Below are positions 24,823-34,963 of a DNA stretch of 64,000 bases, piece after piece; the stretch's first letter is position 1, and each line of letters opens with the position of its first letter. The notes beneath the pieces were generated by a model. That model was given only the letters and a program-made list of their open reading frames with translations, was not told where the DNA came from and searched no databases. This DNA comes from SXOA01 sp046593355 (lineage in GTDB: Bacteria > Planctomycetota > Planctomycetia > Pirellulales > Pirellulaceae), in NCBI GenBank assembly GCA_046593355.1, contig JBKJNY010000141.1, forward strand, positions 8,916-72,915, written 5' to 3'. The translations under genes and the position numbers were made by a program.

Positions 24823-25839
24823 ATGACTTTGCTCCTCGATAAGCCCGCCTCTGCCGATTGGCACGACCTCGCCAGCCGATCCCTCCGCGGCGAAGCGATT
24901 TCGGAGGCGGAAGCCCTGGCCATCCTCCGCGCCCCCGACGAAGAGCTGCTCGACATCCTGTCCGCGGCCTATCGCGTACGCCGCAAGTACTTCGGCAACA
25001 CGGTGCAGCTCTATTTTCTGATGAACGCCAAGAGCGGGCTCTGCCCCGAGGATTGCCATTACTGCTCGCAGTCCAAAGTCAGCGAAGCCGAAATCCCCCG
25101 CTACAACCTCCTCAGCCGCGACAAGCTGTTGGATGGGGCTCGGCTGGCGGCGGAGAGAAAATCGAAGACCTACTGCATCGTGATTTCCGCCCGCGGACCG
25201 AGCGAACGGGAAATCCAGGCGGTGGAAAAGATCGTTCCCGAGATTAAGTCCCGCTATGACCTGGAAATCTGCGCCTGTCTGGGCCTCTTGACCCCCGAAC
25301 AGGCCAATCGGCTGGCGGCGTGCGGGGTGAACAAAGTCAATCACAACCTGAATACCAGCCCGGAGTACTACGAGCAGATTTGCACGACCCACACCTATCA
25401 GGACCGCGTGGCCACTCTCGCCGCCTGCCGGCAAGCAGGACTAGCGCTTTGCAGCGGCGGCATCATCGGCATGGGAGAGCAGGATGAAGACGTGGTGCGT
25501 ATGGCCATGGCGCTTCGCGAGCTGCGGGTCGAATCCATTCCGCTCAACTTCCTGATCGACATCAGCGGCACGCCGCTGCAGCGAACCAAGAACCTCACGC
25601 CCCGTTACTGCCTCAAGGCGCTGGCCATGTTCCGGCTGGTCAATCCGACCAGCGAAATCCGCATCGCGGGCGGACGGGAACTGCACCTCGGGAGCATGCA
25701 GGCCCTGGGACTCTACGCCGCCAACAGTGTGTTTGTCGGCGACTATCTCACGACTAAGGGGCAGGCACCGGAGGCGGATTACAAGATGATTGAAGAGCTG
25801 GGCTTCGTCATCACGCGGCGCGAAGGGATGCCCGCATAG
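24823..25839 (+). CDS. bioB: Biotin synthase
   Basis: 338 residues from ATG 24823; the frame open from 24760 starts in palindrome DNA. Radical SAM cluster CPEDCHYCSQS (C-x3-C-x2-C) near residue 68, and the second-cluster region with CIVISARGPS, ICACLGLLT, GVNKVNHNLNTS, CSGGIIGMGE and RIAGGRELHL, all typical of BioB. It inserts sulfur into dethiobiotin. No other bio genes are nearby. Confidence 0.95.
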   Translation: MTLLLDKPASADWHDLASRSLRGEAISEAEALAILRAPDEELLDILSAAYRVRRKYFGNTVQLYFLMNAKSGLCPEDCHYCSQSKVSEAEIPRYNLLSRDKLLDGARLAAERKSKTYCIVISARGPSEREIQAVEKIVPEIKSRYDLEICACLGLLTPEQANRLAACGVNKVNHNLNTSPEYYEQICTTHTYQDRVATLAACRQAGLALCSGGIIGMGEQDEDVVRMAMALRELRVESIPLNFLIDISGTPLQRTKNLTPRYCLKALAMFRLVNPTSEIRIAGGRELHLGSMQALGLYAANSVFVGDYLTTKGQAPEADYKMIEELGFVITRREGMPA

Positions 25840-25962
25840 ATCCCCTTACATTTTCTCGCGCGGGTGGTGCTGGGTAGTTGCGGCCAGCGAAGACATCCGC
25901 TAAGACTGCGGCGTCTGGCAAGGTTTTTCATGAACCTGGTTTTATTCTGGCGGGGGGAAAAT

Positions 25963-26394
25963 ATGTGTCGCTTCATCGTGATTCTGGGGTTGGCGGCGTT
26001 TCTTGCTCTCATGGGCGGATGTGGTGGGCATAAGCCGGATGCCGGGGTAAATGTTAAGGGCAAACTTACCAAAGGTGGGCAACCTGTTACGGTGCCGAAC
26101 ATGGCCGCGCGAGTGGGGACCGTCAAGGTTGAGTTGTACCCCATCCACACGGACCCCAACGACGGCCGCAGCTCCTTTGGGACGCTGGCCAATGAAGACG
26201 GAACCTTTGAAATCGTTGGTGAGGGCCAGGGGGTCAAGCCTGGCAAATACAAGCTGAGCGTGATTGCTGATCCGGGAGATGGCCAGGACCAACTGGGAGG
26301 TAAATATGGCGAAGCGAATTCCACACTCGAATTCGAGATCAGCGCCAACAACGTCGGGGGAACTCAGAACTTAGGCGATATCAAGCTCGACTAG
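25963..26394 (+). CDS. Lipoprotein with transthyretin-like beta domain
   Basis: 143 residues from ATG 25963 (GGGGGGAAAAT just upstream; an ATG at 25930 lacks a site). Lipobox LMGGC near residue 20. The body (VNVKGKLTKGGQPVTVPNM, then GTFEIVGEGQGVKPGKYKL) has the strand pattern of carboxypeptidase-regulatory/transthyretin-like domains found in many planctomycete lipoproteins encoded beside DUF1559 genes, as here. Confidence 0.82.
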   Translation: MCRFIVILGLAAFLALMGGCGGHKPDAGVNVKGKLTKGGQPVTVPNMAARVGTVKVELYPIHTDPNDGRSSFGTLANEDGTFEIVGEGQGVKPGKYKLSVIADPGDGQDQLGGKYGEANSTLEFEISANNVGGTQNLGDIKLD

Positions 26395-26485
26395 GAAATA
26401 TCGCCCATCGTGGGCGACCGTGAACGGCCACAAGAATCGGCGAATATTCCGAAAAAAACCTTGCAAGCCCCGGCCCGATTCAATA

Positions 26486-26606
26486 TATACTGCGCACGGC
26501 CCAAAATGACACATTCCGTGGTTCATCCGCATCTGGTTATCCAGTATAGGCTTACGTTGGACAATCGTCCGAATCGATTGTGTCACCTTGGGCCGTGCGC
26601 AGTATA
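26486..26606. mobile_element. MITE-like element with 19-bp terminal inverted repeats and TA ends
   Basis: Perfect 19-bp inverted repeats at 26486-26504 (TATACTGCGCACGGCCCAA) and 26588-26606. Further weaker pairing continues inward (TGACACA / TGTGTCA). If the outer TA dinucleotides are target duplications, the element is 117 bp, 26488-26604. That size and TA target fit a non-autonomous element moved by an IS630/Tc1-type transposase. It contains no gene and stands about 95 bases upstream of the DUF1559 gene. Confidence 0.65.
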
Positions 26607-26699
26607 GTTCGTTAATCCCTTGGGGGGGGAGTAGCACTTCGGCGTTCTGCCGGAGATTGCGTCGGTTTTCTATTTTCCTTTCGAGTTGGGGGACTTCGC

Positions 26700-27727
26700 A
26701 TGAATAGGAAAAGGTTTGGCTTTACGCTCGTAGAGCTGCTCGTCGTGATTGCCATCATTGGCGTGCTGGTGGCATTGCTCTTGCCGGCGGTTCAGTACGC
26801 CCGCGAAGCCGCTCGCCGCATGTCTTGCGCCAACAATCTGAAGCAGCTTGGGCTTGGATTTCATCTGCACCAAGATGCACTTCGTTCGCTGCCTCATGCC
26901 GGCATCGACAGTGGCAAAACACCCCCCGGTTCATCAACGGGGCTGGGGCGACGGGAGACCTCCAGTGGGCCGGCTGGGGCTACCAGGTTTTGCCGTACAT
27001 TGAACAGCAGCAGATTCACAGCGGGACCGGGAGGTCAGGCGGAGGAGGAAATGGCGACCTGGATCGTCGCATCGTTGCCATCAGCACGGCCATTCCCATC
27101 TTTTACTGCCCCACGCGCCGCCCGCCCAAGCCCCTGCCCGCCATCGCGGCCTGGTATCCCATCAACCCCAACATCGCACAGCTAGGCGCGCCGGGCACTT
27201 ATCCCCACGGCGCAACGGATTATGCCAGCGCCTTTGTGGACGCCGGCAACGCCGGGCGCCCCACCGGTGCCGGCTCTCCGTGGATTGTCGTGGGCGGAGT
27301 GGATCGCAGCGGCGCGGTCGTGCGGCTGAGACGAATCAATGGCACCACCGGCGAAAACGAACCAAATCCGGCCAAGAACGCATTGTCGGTCATTGGGCTG
27401 GAAGGACTTAGCGATGGAACCGCCAACGTGATCCTGCTTGGGGAGAAGCGGCTGAATCGTGCTGTCATTGGCCAGTACCAGAGCGATGACAACGAAGGTT
27501 ACACCTCAGGTTGGGACCACGATGTGATTCGGAACGCGTCGAGACGGCCTCTGCCCGACGGGCTAAGCGGCACCGGCGACCTGCGGTTCGGCTCATCACA
27601 TCCCGAAGGGTTTCAGGTGGTCATGGGGGACGGCGCCGTGAAGTTCATTTCCTTCACCGTGAACGAGTTGTTGTTCCATCGCCTTGGCTACCGCAACGAC
27701 AATCAGTCCGCTACGGTGCCGCAGTAG
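26700..27727 (+). pseudogene. DUF1559 prepilin-like protein, frameshifted at a C6 run
   Basis: The first part (26700 to about 26927) starts MNRKRFGFTLVELLVVIAII, a class III prepilin N-terminus with cleavage before Phe and Glu at +5, then NNLKQLGLGFHLHQ. The frame is lost at CCCCCC (26922-26927). The next frame carries on the family sequence: FINGAGATGDLQWAGWGYQV, YIEQQQIHSG, TANVILLGEKRL, and the C-terminal DGAVKFISFTVN. Joined, the protein is about 342 residues, normal for DUF1559. One extra C in the run would restore the frame, so this is either a recent mutation, a sequencing error, or slippage. DUF1559 proteins are extremely numerous in planctomycetes, function unknown. Confidence 0.8.
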
Positions 27728-27756
27728 TTCGTTCCGCGATGCAGCCTAATTGTCCG

Positions 27757-27791
27757 CACCCCGGTTCGCTCGGAGAGCCTGGGCTTTTTTT
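27757..27791 (+). terminator. Probable terminator after the DUF1559 gene
   Basis: CACCCCGGTTCGCTCGGAGA followed by GCCTGGGC and seven T. The stem is imperfect (CCCgG/CctGGG), but its position 30 bases past the stop and the T-run support it. Confidence 0.5.
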
Positions 27792-28033
27792 GGACCTGCG
27801 CGGACCGACCTTGCCAGCCCGGCTTACGCCAGCAAATCATTGAACGTCCACAACCGGAACGTGATGCCAGCGGTAGCCGCGGGGAAGGAAACCTGGAATC
27901 GAAAGAGTTTCGCCCTACCGCTACAATGCCCCCTGGCGACTACTGACCGCCCAATTCCCGCCCATCTGCCCTAAAGATGCCCGTCGGCTACGCACTTTTT
28001 CCAAACGGTATCACGACCGTCCCGAGAAAAAAT

Positions 28034-28062
28034 TTGACATTCGTTTCCACCCGTCCTAGGAT
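28034..28062 (+). promoter_or_regulatory. Sigma-70-type promoter for the hemerythrin-like gene
   Basis: TTGACA at 28034-28039 is a perfect -35. TAGGAT at 28057-28062 is a fair -10, and the spacer is 17 bases. The A/T-rich stretch before -35 (GAAAAAATT) could be an UP element. The leader would be about 130 bases. The rest of the 27792-28197 gap shows nothing else. Confidence 0.6.
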
Positions 28063-28197
28063 GACGGGCGCTGGGCCGGAGAAATCTTTCCGGCCGGCAG
28101 AAATTGGTTTGCGAGTTGGTCCGATCTCGTCGCGCCGCATCTTGTCTCTCTCGGGCCGACCCGCCATACACCCGCGCCCGCGGGCAAGGAGGTTGTT

Positions 28198-28677
28198 ATG
28201 GCCGTTCTTACTTCCACGGCGACTGTCACGGTCAATCCGGCGTTCCTGCAGGAGATCAAAGAGGTCAATCAGGAGCTGTGGCAATCCGTCGCGGACCTGC
28301 GGCATCGCTGCTCCCACCCCATTGCCACGGGGATGTGCCGGCACCTGGTCGATTGGCTCAGCGAATTGCGCGACCAGCTCGCCCTGCACTTCGCCCTGGA
28401 GGAAGCCTACGGCTATTTCGACGAGCCGCTGCATGTGGCACCGCAACTGGCGGAGAAAGCGGACGGCCTGCGCAGCGAGCACACGGATCTCTACTCCGAA
28501 TTCTCTGACATCGTCGATCGGGCCGAGAAGATGTTTTACGCCGGCCAAACCGCCGCTCTCGCCCTGTGGGTCGGCCCGCGCTTCCTGGATTTTGACGCCC
28601 GCCTTCGCGACCACGAAGATCGCGAGAACGAGCTGATCTACGATGCGTTCGATTCGGACATCGGCTGCGGGGACTGA
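28198..28677 (+). CDS. Hemerythrin-like four-helix protein
   Basis: 159 residues. Histidine and acid residues are placed as in hemerythrin HHE domains: LRHRCSHPIATGM, then LRDQLALHFALEEAYGYFDE, then RSEHTDLYSEFSDI, and FDARLRDHEDRENELIYDAF. These would bind a di-iron centre for O2, NO or redox sensing. A good ribosome site (AAGGAGGTTGTT) precedes the ATG. Proteins with the same HFALEEAYGYF pattern are recurrent in planctomycetes. Confidence 0.78.
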   Translation: MAVLTSTATVTVNPAFLQEIKEVNQELWQSVADLRHRCSHPIATGMCRHLVDWLSELRDQLALHFALEEAYGYFDEPLHVAPQLAEKADGLRSEHTDLYSEFSDIVDRAEKMFYAGQTAALALWVGPRFLDFDARLRDHEDRENELIYDAFDSDIGCGD

Positions 28678-28681
28678 GGGG

Positions 28682-28800
28682 AAGTGCAGAGTGCAAAGTG
28701 TAGAGAATCAGAGTGGGAAGCAGCCCATTGTTTGAGAGTGAGCGGTGCTTTAGTCTTTCTCTTTCTTCACTCTGCACTTTACATTCTGCACTTTGCACTC
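28682..28800. repeat. Imperfect palindrome of GAGTGCAAAGTG units
   Basis: The left side reads gtgcagagtgcaaagtgtag and the right side is its complement, ctgcactttgcactc. It fills the gap between the hemerythrin-like gene and the dehydrogenase gene. It probably does not encode the extra N-terminus open in the downstream frame. Confidence 0.7.
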
Positions 28801-28806
28801 CTCCCC

Positions 28807-29775
28807 ATGCCCCGCTATCACGTACTTTTGACCGACTACGCCTGGCCCGACCTCAAGATCGAGCGCGAAATACTTGCCGGCATTGATGCCGAATTGGTAG
28901 TGGCCGAAAAGGGAAAGCAGGATGCCGCTTCGCTAACCGAATTGGCGAAGAGCAAAGACGTCGATGCGATCATGACCAACTGGGCCAAGGTTCCCAAGGA
29001 GGTCATTGCTGCCGCTCCCAAGTGCCGCATCGTCTGCCGCCTGGGAATTGGACTGGATAACATCGACGTGGCGCACTGCACCAGCCAGAAGATTCCGGTC
29101 ACGAACATTCCCGACTACTGCCTGATCGAAGTGGCCGAGCACGCCCTGGCCTTGCTGCTTTCGCTCTCGCGCAAGGTGGCCTTCTATCATCACGAGACGA
29201 AGGAGGGCCGCTATCAACTCCAGTCCGGCCCCCAGCTCCGGCGGATGGAAGGACAGACGCTCGGCATCGTCGGGCTGGGAAACATCGGCCGCAAACTCGC
29301 GGAAAAGGCCCTCGGCATTGGACTCCAGGTGATCGCCACCAGCCGCAGCGGCAAGAATCCGCTGCCGGGGGTCGACTTCGTCACCCTCGACGAGTTGTTA
29401 ACTCGGAGCGACTATGTTTCGCTGCACACCCCTTTCACGCCCGAGACGAAGCGGAGCATCGGAGCGGAGCAATTCGCCAAGATGAAGCCGAGCGCCTATC
29501 TCATCAACACGGCCCGCGGCGGCCTGATTGACCACGACGCACTTTTGGCCGCCCTTCAATCTGGCAAGCTCGCCGGGGCGGCGCTCGACGTGCAGGATCC
29601 CGAACCACCGGATCTTTCACTGCCGATCTTCCGAGACCAGCGGGTCTTCGTCACTCCCCACGCCGCCTTCGTCTCCGAAGAATCGCTCGCCAACCTCCGC
29701 AACCGCGTCGCCCGGCAGGTCGTCGCCCGGCTGACGGGGAAAGTGCCGGAGAATGTGGTGAACGGTGTGGTCTAG
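28807..29775 (+). CDS. D-2-hydroxyacid dehydrogenase (CtBP-like)
   Basis: 322 residues from ATG 28807; upstream codons belong to the palindrome. NAD-binding motif GIVGLGNIGRKLAEKALGIG near residue 150. Catalytic Arg in LINTARGGLIDHDAL, Glu in DPEPPD, His in VFVTPHAAFVSEES. The N-terminal part YHVLLTDYAWPDLKIER and GLDNIDVAHCTSQKIPVTN are the C-terminal-binding-protein/phosphoglycerate-dehydrogenase group. Substrate uncertain. Confidence 0.9.
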   Translation: MPRYHVLLTDYAWPDLKIEREILAGIDAELVVAEKGKQDAASLTELAKSKDVDAIMTNWAKVPKEVIAAAPKCRIVCRLGIGLDNIDVAHCTSQKIPVTNIPDYCLIEVAEHALALLLSLSRKVAFYHHETKEGRYQLQSGPQLRRMEGQTLGIVGLGNIGRKLAEKALGIGLQVIATSRSGKNPLPGVDFVTLDELLTRSDYVSLHTPFTPETKRSIGAEQFAKMKPSAYLINTARGGLIDHDALLAALQSGKLAGAALDVQDPEPPDLSLPIFRDQRVFVTPHAAFVSEESLANLRNRVARQVVARLTGKVPENVVNGVV

Positions 29776-29780
29776 AGCCG

Positions 29781-30035
29781 CTATCTTCCCCACGGGCTAT
29801 CGGAATAGAACCGGTTGCGGACCGGCTCGGGCGATTGCGCCTGATAGTCGCGGGGGCGAGCGTCGTCGACAGCCGGACCCTTGTCCTGATCGGGATACGG
29901 ATCGTGTACCGTGGCCCGGATCCTCTGGGCCTGCACGTCGCCCGGCCGGAACGGATTATAGAACCGTCCATTGGCACAACCGGCAGAGAGAACTGTACCG
30001 AGGGCAAACAGGACCAGGGTCATTCGGCGCAGCAT
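29781..30035 (-). CDS. Small lipoprotein
   Basis: 84 residues from ATG 30035 (AAGGATG site upstream). Lipobox LSAGC near residue 18, followed by ANGRFYNPFRPGDVQAQRIR, then many Asp and Pro residues, ending SDSPWGR. The mature part is short and probably unstructured. Sequences with GDVQAQRIRATVHDPYPDQD-like middles recur in planctomycetes. Function unknown. Confidence 0.75.
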   Translation of the reverse strand: MLRRMTLVLFALGTVLSAGCANGRFYNPFRPGDVQAQRIRATVHDPYPDQDKGPAVDDARPRDYQAQSPEPVRNRFYSDSPWGR

Positions 30036-30087
30036 CGCAGCATCCTTGCCCTGGGGGCGGGAAACGGGATCGAACGGGCGGGGCGTG

Positions 30088-30110
30088 GTAGAACGGAGCA
30101 CTGCTCCGTT
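30088..30110. repeat. Single GTAG-led hairpin (REP-like)
   Basis: GTAG followed by AACGGAGCA/TGCTCCGTT. A solitary element with the same lead as the pairs at 24701 and 53477. It lies upstream of the lipoprotein gene. Confidence 0.6.
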
Positions 30111-30266
30111 CCACGACGAAATCGGTGGGAGTATAGGAACTACCAGCAGCATCGTACAGAGCGACCTCCTGGCTTGAATCCGACCGTCGGCGCGCGCACC
30201 GGGGACGGCGAAGATTCCGCCTGAATAGGAAAGGAGGGTGCTAGCTGCGGCTTTGCAGTGTCCCCA

Positions 30267-30578
30267 CTACACGTAATGGATCGCCAGCCAGATCGTTTGC
30301 TGATCGGGCGAGGTCCACTCGACGCGGTGCCGGCGATGAGCAGGAATGTCCAGAAAATCGCCGGGTTTCAGCTCGACCACTTCGTCGTCCAATCGCAGAC
30401 GGGCCGCTCCCTGAATCAGCAGCACCCATTCGTGCTCCGCCTGGTCGTACCAAAAGTCAGGCGGCGAGGCATGGCCCTGGGAAACGATCCGCTCGATTCG
30501 CAGATGCTCTGTGGAGTGCAATGTCTGGACGACCTCGTCGGGCAATTGAGCTGGCAATGTGGCGTAACGGTTCATCAT
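30267..30578 (-). CDS. Single-domain cupin
   Basis: 103 residues. Cupin motif 1 is degenerate (DQAEHEWVLLIQGAARLRL, with His and Glu) and motif 2 is LKPGDFLDIPAHRRHRVEWT. The two motifs give a metal site of His, Glu, His. Such small cupins are often sugar isomerases, sensors or dioxygenase-like; the substrate cannot be given. Monocistronic. Confidence 0.85.
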   Translation of the reverse strand: MMNRYATLPAQLPDEVVQTLHSTEHLRIERIVSQGHASPPDFWYDQAEHEWVLLIQGAARLRLDDEVVELKPGDFLDIPAHRRHRVEWTSPDQQTIWLAIHYV

Positions 30579-30711
30579 ATCCCGGCCATTATACCCGAGT
30601 GCCCAGCGTCTCTTGTCATGATTCTCTGTCAGGGAATAGGAGTTGTCAGGCCTGACGGGCTAAAATAGGATCACATCCAGCGAACGAGAAATCACTTTCG
30701 AGAAAGACGCG

Positions 30712-31953
<1,242 letters not shown>

Positions 31954-31982
31954 GATCGATTAACTGAAGGAGACGCGAGAAA

Positions 31983-32327
31983 ATGGATCCCCTTGAAGAA
32001 ATACGAAAGCGGGTGTTAGGTGCGGACTTTGTCGAGAAGGTTCTGGAAGCCAGACGTATGACCATTGGTGAAAGGATTGCTGCTGGGCCGAAACTCTTTG
32101 ATCTTGAATGTGAACGTGCGCGACAAGAAATCCGATCGCACAATCCGCAGTTCACAGACGAGCAAGTGAACGAAGAATTGCGACGACGCTTGGCCGCTCA
32201 ACGCGCGATCGATGAGGCGGGAATCTATCGGGACATTCGCCCCGTTGAAGAGGAATTGATGCCGTTCACATTACAAGGCAGAAGTGATCGCGGTTCAGTA
32301 ATAAAACCATCCGAGAAAGCTGAATAG
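31983..32327 (+). CDS. Small helical protein between DUF1552 and DUF1592 genes
   Basis: 114 residues, with GAAGGAG nine bases before the ATG. EIRKRVLGADFVEKVLEARR, then MTIGERIAAGPKLFDLECER and SHNPQFTDEQVNEELRRRLA. Helix-rich, with an R-M-(T/S)-x-x-E-R/K-x-x-x-G-x-x-L-F pattern seen in planctomycete and cyanobacterial small proteins, some of them next to nucleotidyltransferases. Its function and any tie to the flanking cytochrome genes are unknown. Confidence 0.7.
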   Translation: MDPLEEIRKRVLGADFVEKVLEARRMTIGERIAAGPKLFDLECERARQEIRSHNPQFTDEQVNEELRRRLAAQRAIDEAGIYRDIRPVEEELMPFTLQGRSDRGSVIKPSEKAE

Positions 32328-32332
32328 TTTGC

Positions 32333-34951
32333 ATGCGTCCCATTCATTCCTATTGGATTGCAATTGTCACGGCAGCAATCATCTCGACGTTTAGTCAAGT
32401 TCGCGCTGATCCTGCCCCGTTCTTAAGATCCTTTTGCTTCGAGTGTCACGACAGCGACTCGCACGAAGGAAACCTAGACCTCACTGCGCTCAAACTCGAT
32501 CCGTCCAGCCCCGAAAACTTCGCGCGCTGGGTGAAGATTCACGACCGCATCGAATCCGGGGAAATGCCGCCCAAGAAGCAGCCGCGGCCGCCGACGGAGG
32601 AGAAAGCAAGCGTCCTCAAGTCGCTCCAGCAAGTCCTCATGGATGCCGAGAAAGCTCGCTTAGGCACCGGCCCCCGCACCGGCCTGCGGCGGTTGACGCG
32701 GGCCGAGTATGAAAACACGATCCGCGACCTGTTCGACATGCCGGGCATTGCCTTGCAGGCAAACCTGCCGGCGGACGGGTCGGCTCATGGTTTTGATAAG
32801 AACAGCGATGCGCTCGACATCTCGCACGTCAACATGGCCAAGTATGTGGAAGCCGCTGATCACGCCCTGAACCTGGCCATCGCCACGCTGCCGCGAGCGC
32901 CGACGGTGCAAAAGCGGCGGATTTCCCTGGCCAACAGCGGCGGCTTTGTGGCGCACGTCATCATGAATGGCGATGGCGTGCTGCTCAAGAACAAGAAGCC
33001 GGACCCGGAATTTCCGCCGGCGGCCGAGCAGAACCACCTGGACGAGGGCGCGCATGAGCGAATGGGCTCGTTTCGCAACGGGGCCAGCGTCGGACTTTTC
33101 CGGCATGAGGACGAATCGCTCAGTCCGTATTTCATCGAGCACGTGACCATTTATCCTGGCCGCTACCGCGTTCGCTCTTCGCTGTGGAGTTTCCAGTGGC
33201 ACAAAGGGGAGGTCTTGCCTGCACGCGGCACCGAAGCGGCTCGGCTGTCCGTGGTGCAGCTCACCGGCGACGGCCGCGGCGGGCAGCATCCGAGCTATGT
33301 GCTGGGCTATTTCGACGCGCCGTCCATCGATTCCAAAGAGCACGAGCTGGTCACCTGGCTGAATCACAACGAGATCATCGGTTTCAACGTCGCGTCGCTC
33401 GCCCCGGTTGCCAACTACAACCGCCAGGGCCGGGCGATGGCATTCACCGGGCCGGGCGTCGCCTGCGACTGGCTGGACATCGAAGGGCCGCTGCACGAGG
33501 TCTGGCCGCCGCCAGGTCATCGCGCGCTGTTTGGCGATTTGCCGCTGGCCGAGTTCAAGCCTGCCGAGCATCCCGGAATTCGCCCGCCCAACCGCCTGCA
33601 AATCCGGCAACTTGGAGCCGGCAGGAACCGCCCCGATCCGCCGCAAGGCCTGTGGACGGTGCAGAGCCAGGAGCCGCTGGCCGCTGCCGACCGCCTGCTC
33701 GCTTCGTTCCTGCCGCGAGCCTTCCGGCGGCCGGTCGATGCCGAGGTGCGTCAGGCCTACGTGGCGAAGGTCGAACAGCGGCTCAAGGCCGGCGACTGCT
33801 TCGAGACCGCGATGCGCTGGGCCTATCGCGCAGCGCTCTGTTCACCGGATTTTCTTTATCACGTGGAGCCAGCCGACCGGGTCACCGACCATGCCCTCGC
33901 TTGCCGTCTGTCGTACTTCTTCTGGAATTCCCTCCCGGATGAGCCGCTCACAAAACTCGCCGCATCCGGCACGCTCCATGAGCCGGCGGTGTTGAGAGCG
34001 GAGGTCGAGCGCTTGCTCACCGACAAGAAGTCGCAGCGTTTTATCGAAGACTTCCTCGGCCAGTGGCTCAAGCTGCGGCAGATCGCGGCGACGGACCCGG
34101 ATAAGAAGCTGTATCCCGAGTTCAACCCCTATCTCCAGGATTCGATGGTCGCCGAGACGCGGGCGTTCTTCCGCGAGCTGATCGAAAAGGATTTGAGCGC
34201 GAGTCACCTGGCCCGCAGCGACTTTGCGATGCTCAACGAGAGACTGGCGACGCACTACGGCATCGCGGACGTGAGCGGCTCGCAGATTCGCCGGGTTCCC
34301 CTGTCCCCCCATCATCCCCGCGGCCCGTTCCTGACCCAGGCGGCGATCCTGAAAATCACCGCCAACGGCACGACCACCTCGCCGGTCCCGCGCGGCGCGT
34401 TCGTGATGGCCCGGTTGCTTGGGCAGGAGCCCGATCCGCCGCCCCCCAACATTCCCGCGATTGAACCGGACGTGCGCGGCGCGAAAACAATCCGCGAGCA
34501 ACTCGACAAGCATCGCAGCGACGCGACATGCGCCTCCTGCCATGCAAAAATGGACCCGCCCGGATTCGCGCTGGAATCCTTCGACGTGATTGGCGGCTGG
34601 CGCGAGCGGTATCGGTCGATTGGAGAGGGGGAAGTAGCGCCGCGCGGCTCCATCGACCCGTTCATTGGCGTCAGCTTCAAGCTCGGCCCGCGCGTGGATC
34701 CGTCGGGTATTCTGCCGGACGAGCGGCCGTTTAAGGACATCGCCGAGTTTCAAACGCTGCTCGCCGCGGACTCCAAGAGCCTGCTGAAGAATCTCGCACA
34801 TCAACTGGCAATCTATGGGACCGGCCGGCCGGTCGCGTTTTCGGACCGCGAAGAGATTGCCGGGATTGTGAATCGCGCCGAGGAGCGTGGCGGCGGTATT
34901 CGCACGCTCCTTCATGAGTTAGTCGCGAGCGAGTTGTTTTCCAGGAAGTAA
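32333..34951 (+). CDS. DUF1592/PSCyt cytochrome c protein
   Basis: 872 residues. Signal peptide 1-25. PSCyt1 heme motif CFECH near residue 36 (DSDSHEGNLDL follows). DUF1587 region GLRRLTRAEYENTIRDLFDM. A long beta domain (about 190-400) has no recognised family. DUF1592 (LLASFLPRAFRRPVDAEVRQ), DUF1588 (RIERDFLGQWLKL-like region and PRGAFVMARLLGQ) and C-terminal DUF1585 follow, with a second heme motif CASCHAKMDPPGFALE. The domain order is that of the large planctomycete cytochrome family. Probably periplasmic and electron-transferring; substrate unproven. Confidence 0.9.
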   Translation: MRPIHSYWIAIVTAAIISTFSQVRADPAPFLRSFCFECHDSDSHEGNLDLTALKLDPSSPENFARWVKIHDRIESGEMPPKKQPRPPTEEKASVLKSLQQVLMDAEKARLGTGPRTGLRRLTRAEYENTIRDLFDMPGIALQANLPADGSAHGFDKNSDALDISHVNMAKYVEAADHALNLAIATLPRAPTVQKRRISLANSGGFVAHVIMNGDGVLLKNKKPDPEFPPAAEQNHLDEGAHERMGSFRNGASVGLFRHEDESLSPYFIEHVTIYPGRYRVRSSLWSFQWHKGEVLPARGTEAARLSVVQLTGDGRGGQHPSYVLGYFDAPSIDSKEHELVTWLNHNEIIGFNVASLAPVANYNRQGRAMAFTGPGVACDWLDIEGPLHEVWPPPGHRALFGDLPLAEFKPAEHPGIRPPNRLQIRQLGAGRNRPDPPQGLWTVQSQEPLAAADRLLASFLPRAFRRPVDAEVRQAYVAKVEQRLKAGDCFETAMRWAYRAALCSPDFLYHVEPADRVTDHALACRLSYFFWNSLPDEPLTKLAASGTLHEPAVLRAEVERLLTDKKSQRFIEDFLGQWLKLRQIAATDPDKKLYPEFNPYLQDSMVAETRAFFRELIEKDLSASHLARSDFAMLNERLATHYGIADVSGSQIRRVPLSPHHPRGPFLTQAAILKITANGTTTSPVPRGAFVMARLLGQEPDPPPPNIPAIEPDVRGAKTIREQLDKHRSDATCASCHAKMDPPGFALESFDVIGGWRERYRSIGEGEVAPRGSIDPFIGVSFKLGPRVDPSGILPDERPFKDIAEFQTLLAADSKSLLKNLAHQLAIYGTGRPVAFSDREEIAGIVNRAEERGGGIRTLLHELVASELFSRK

Positions 34952-34963
34952 CAGGAAAAGCCC

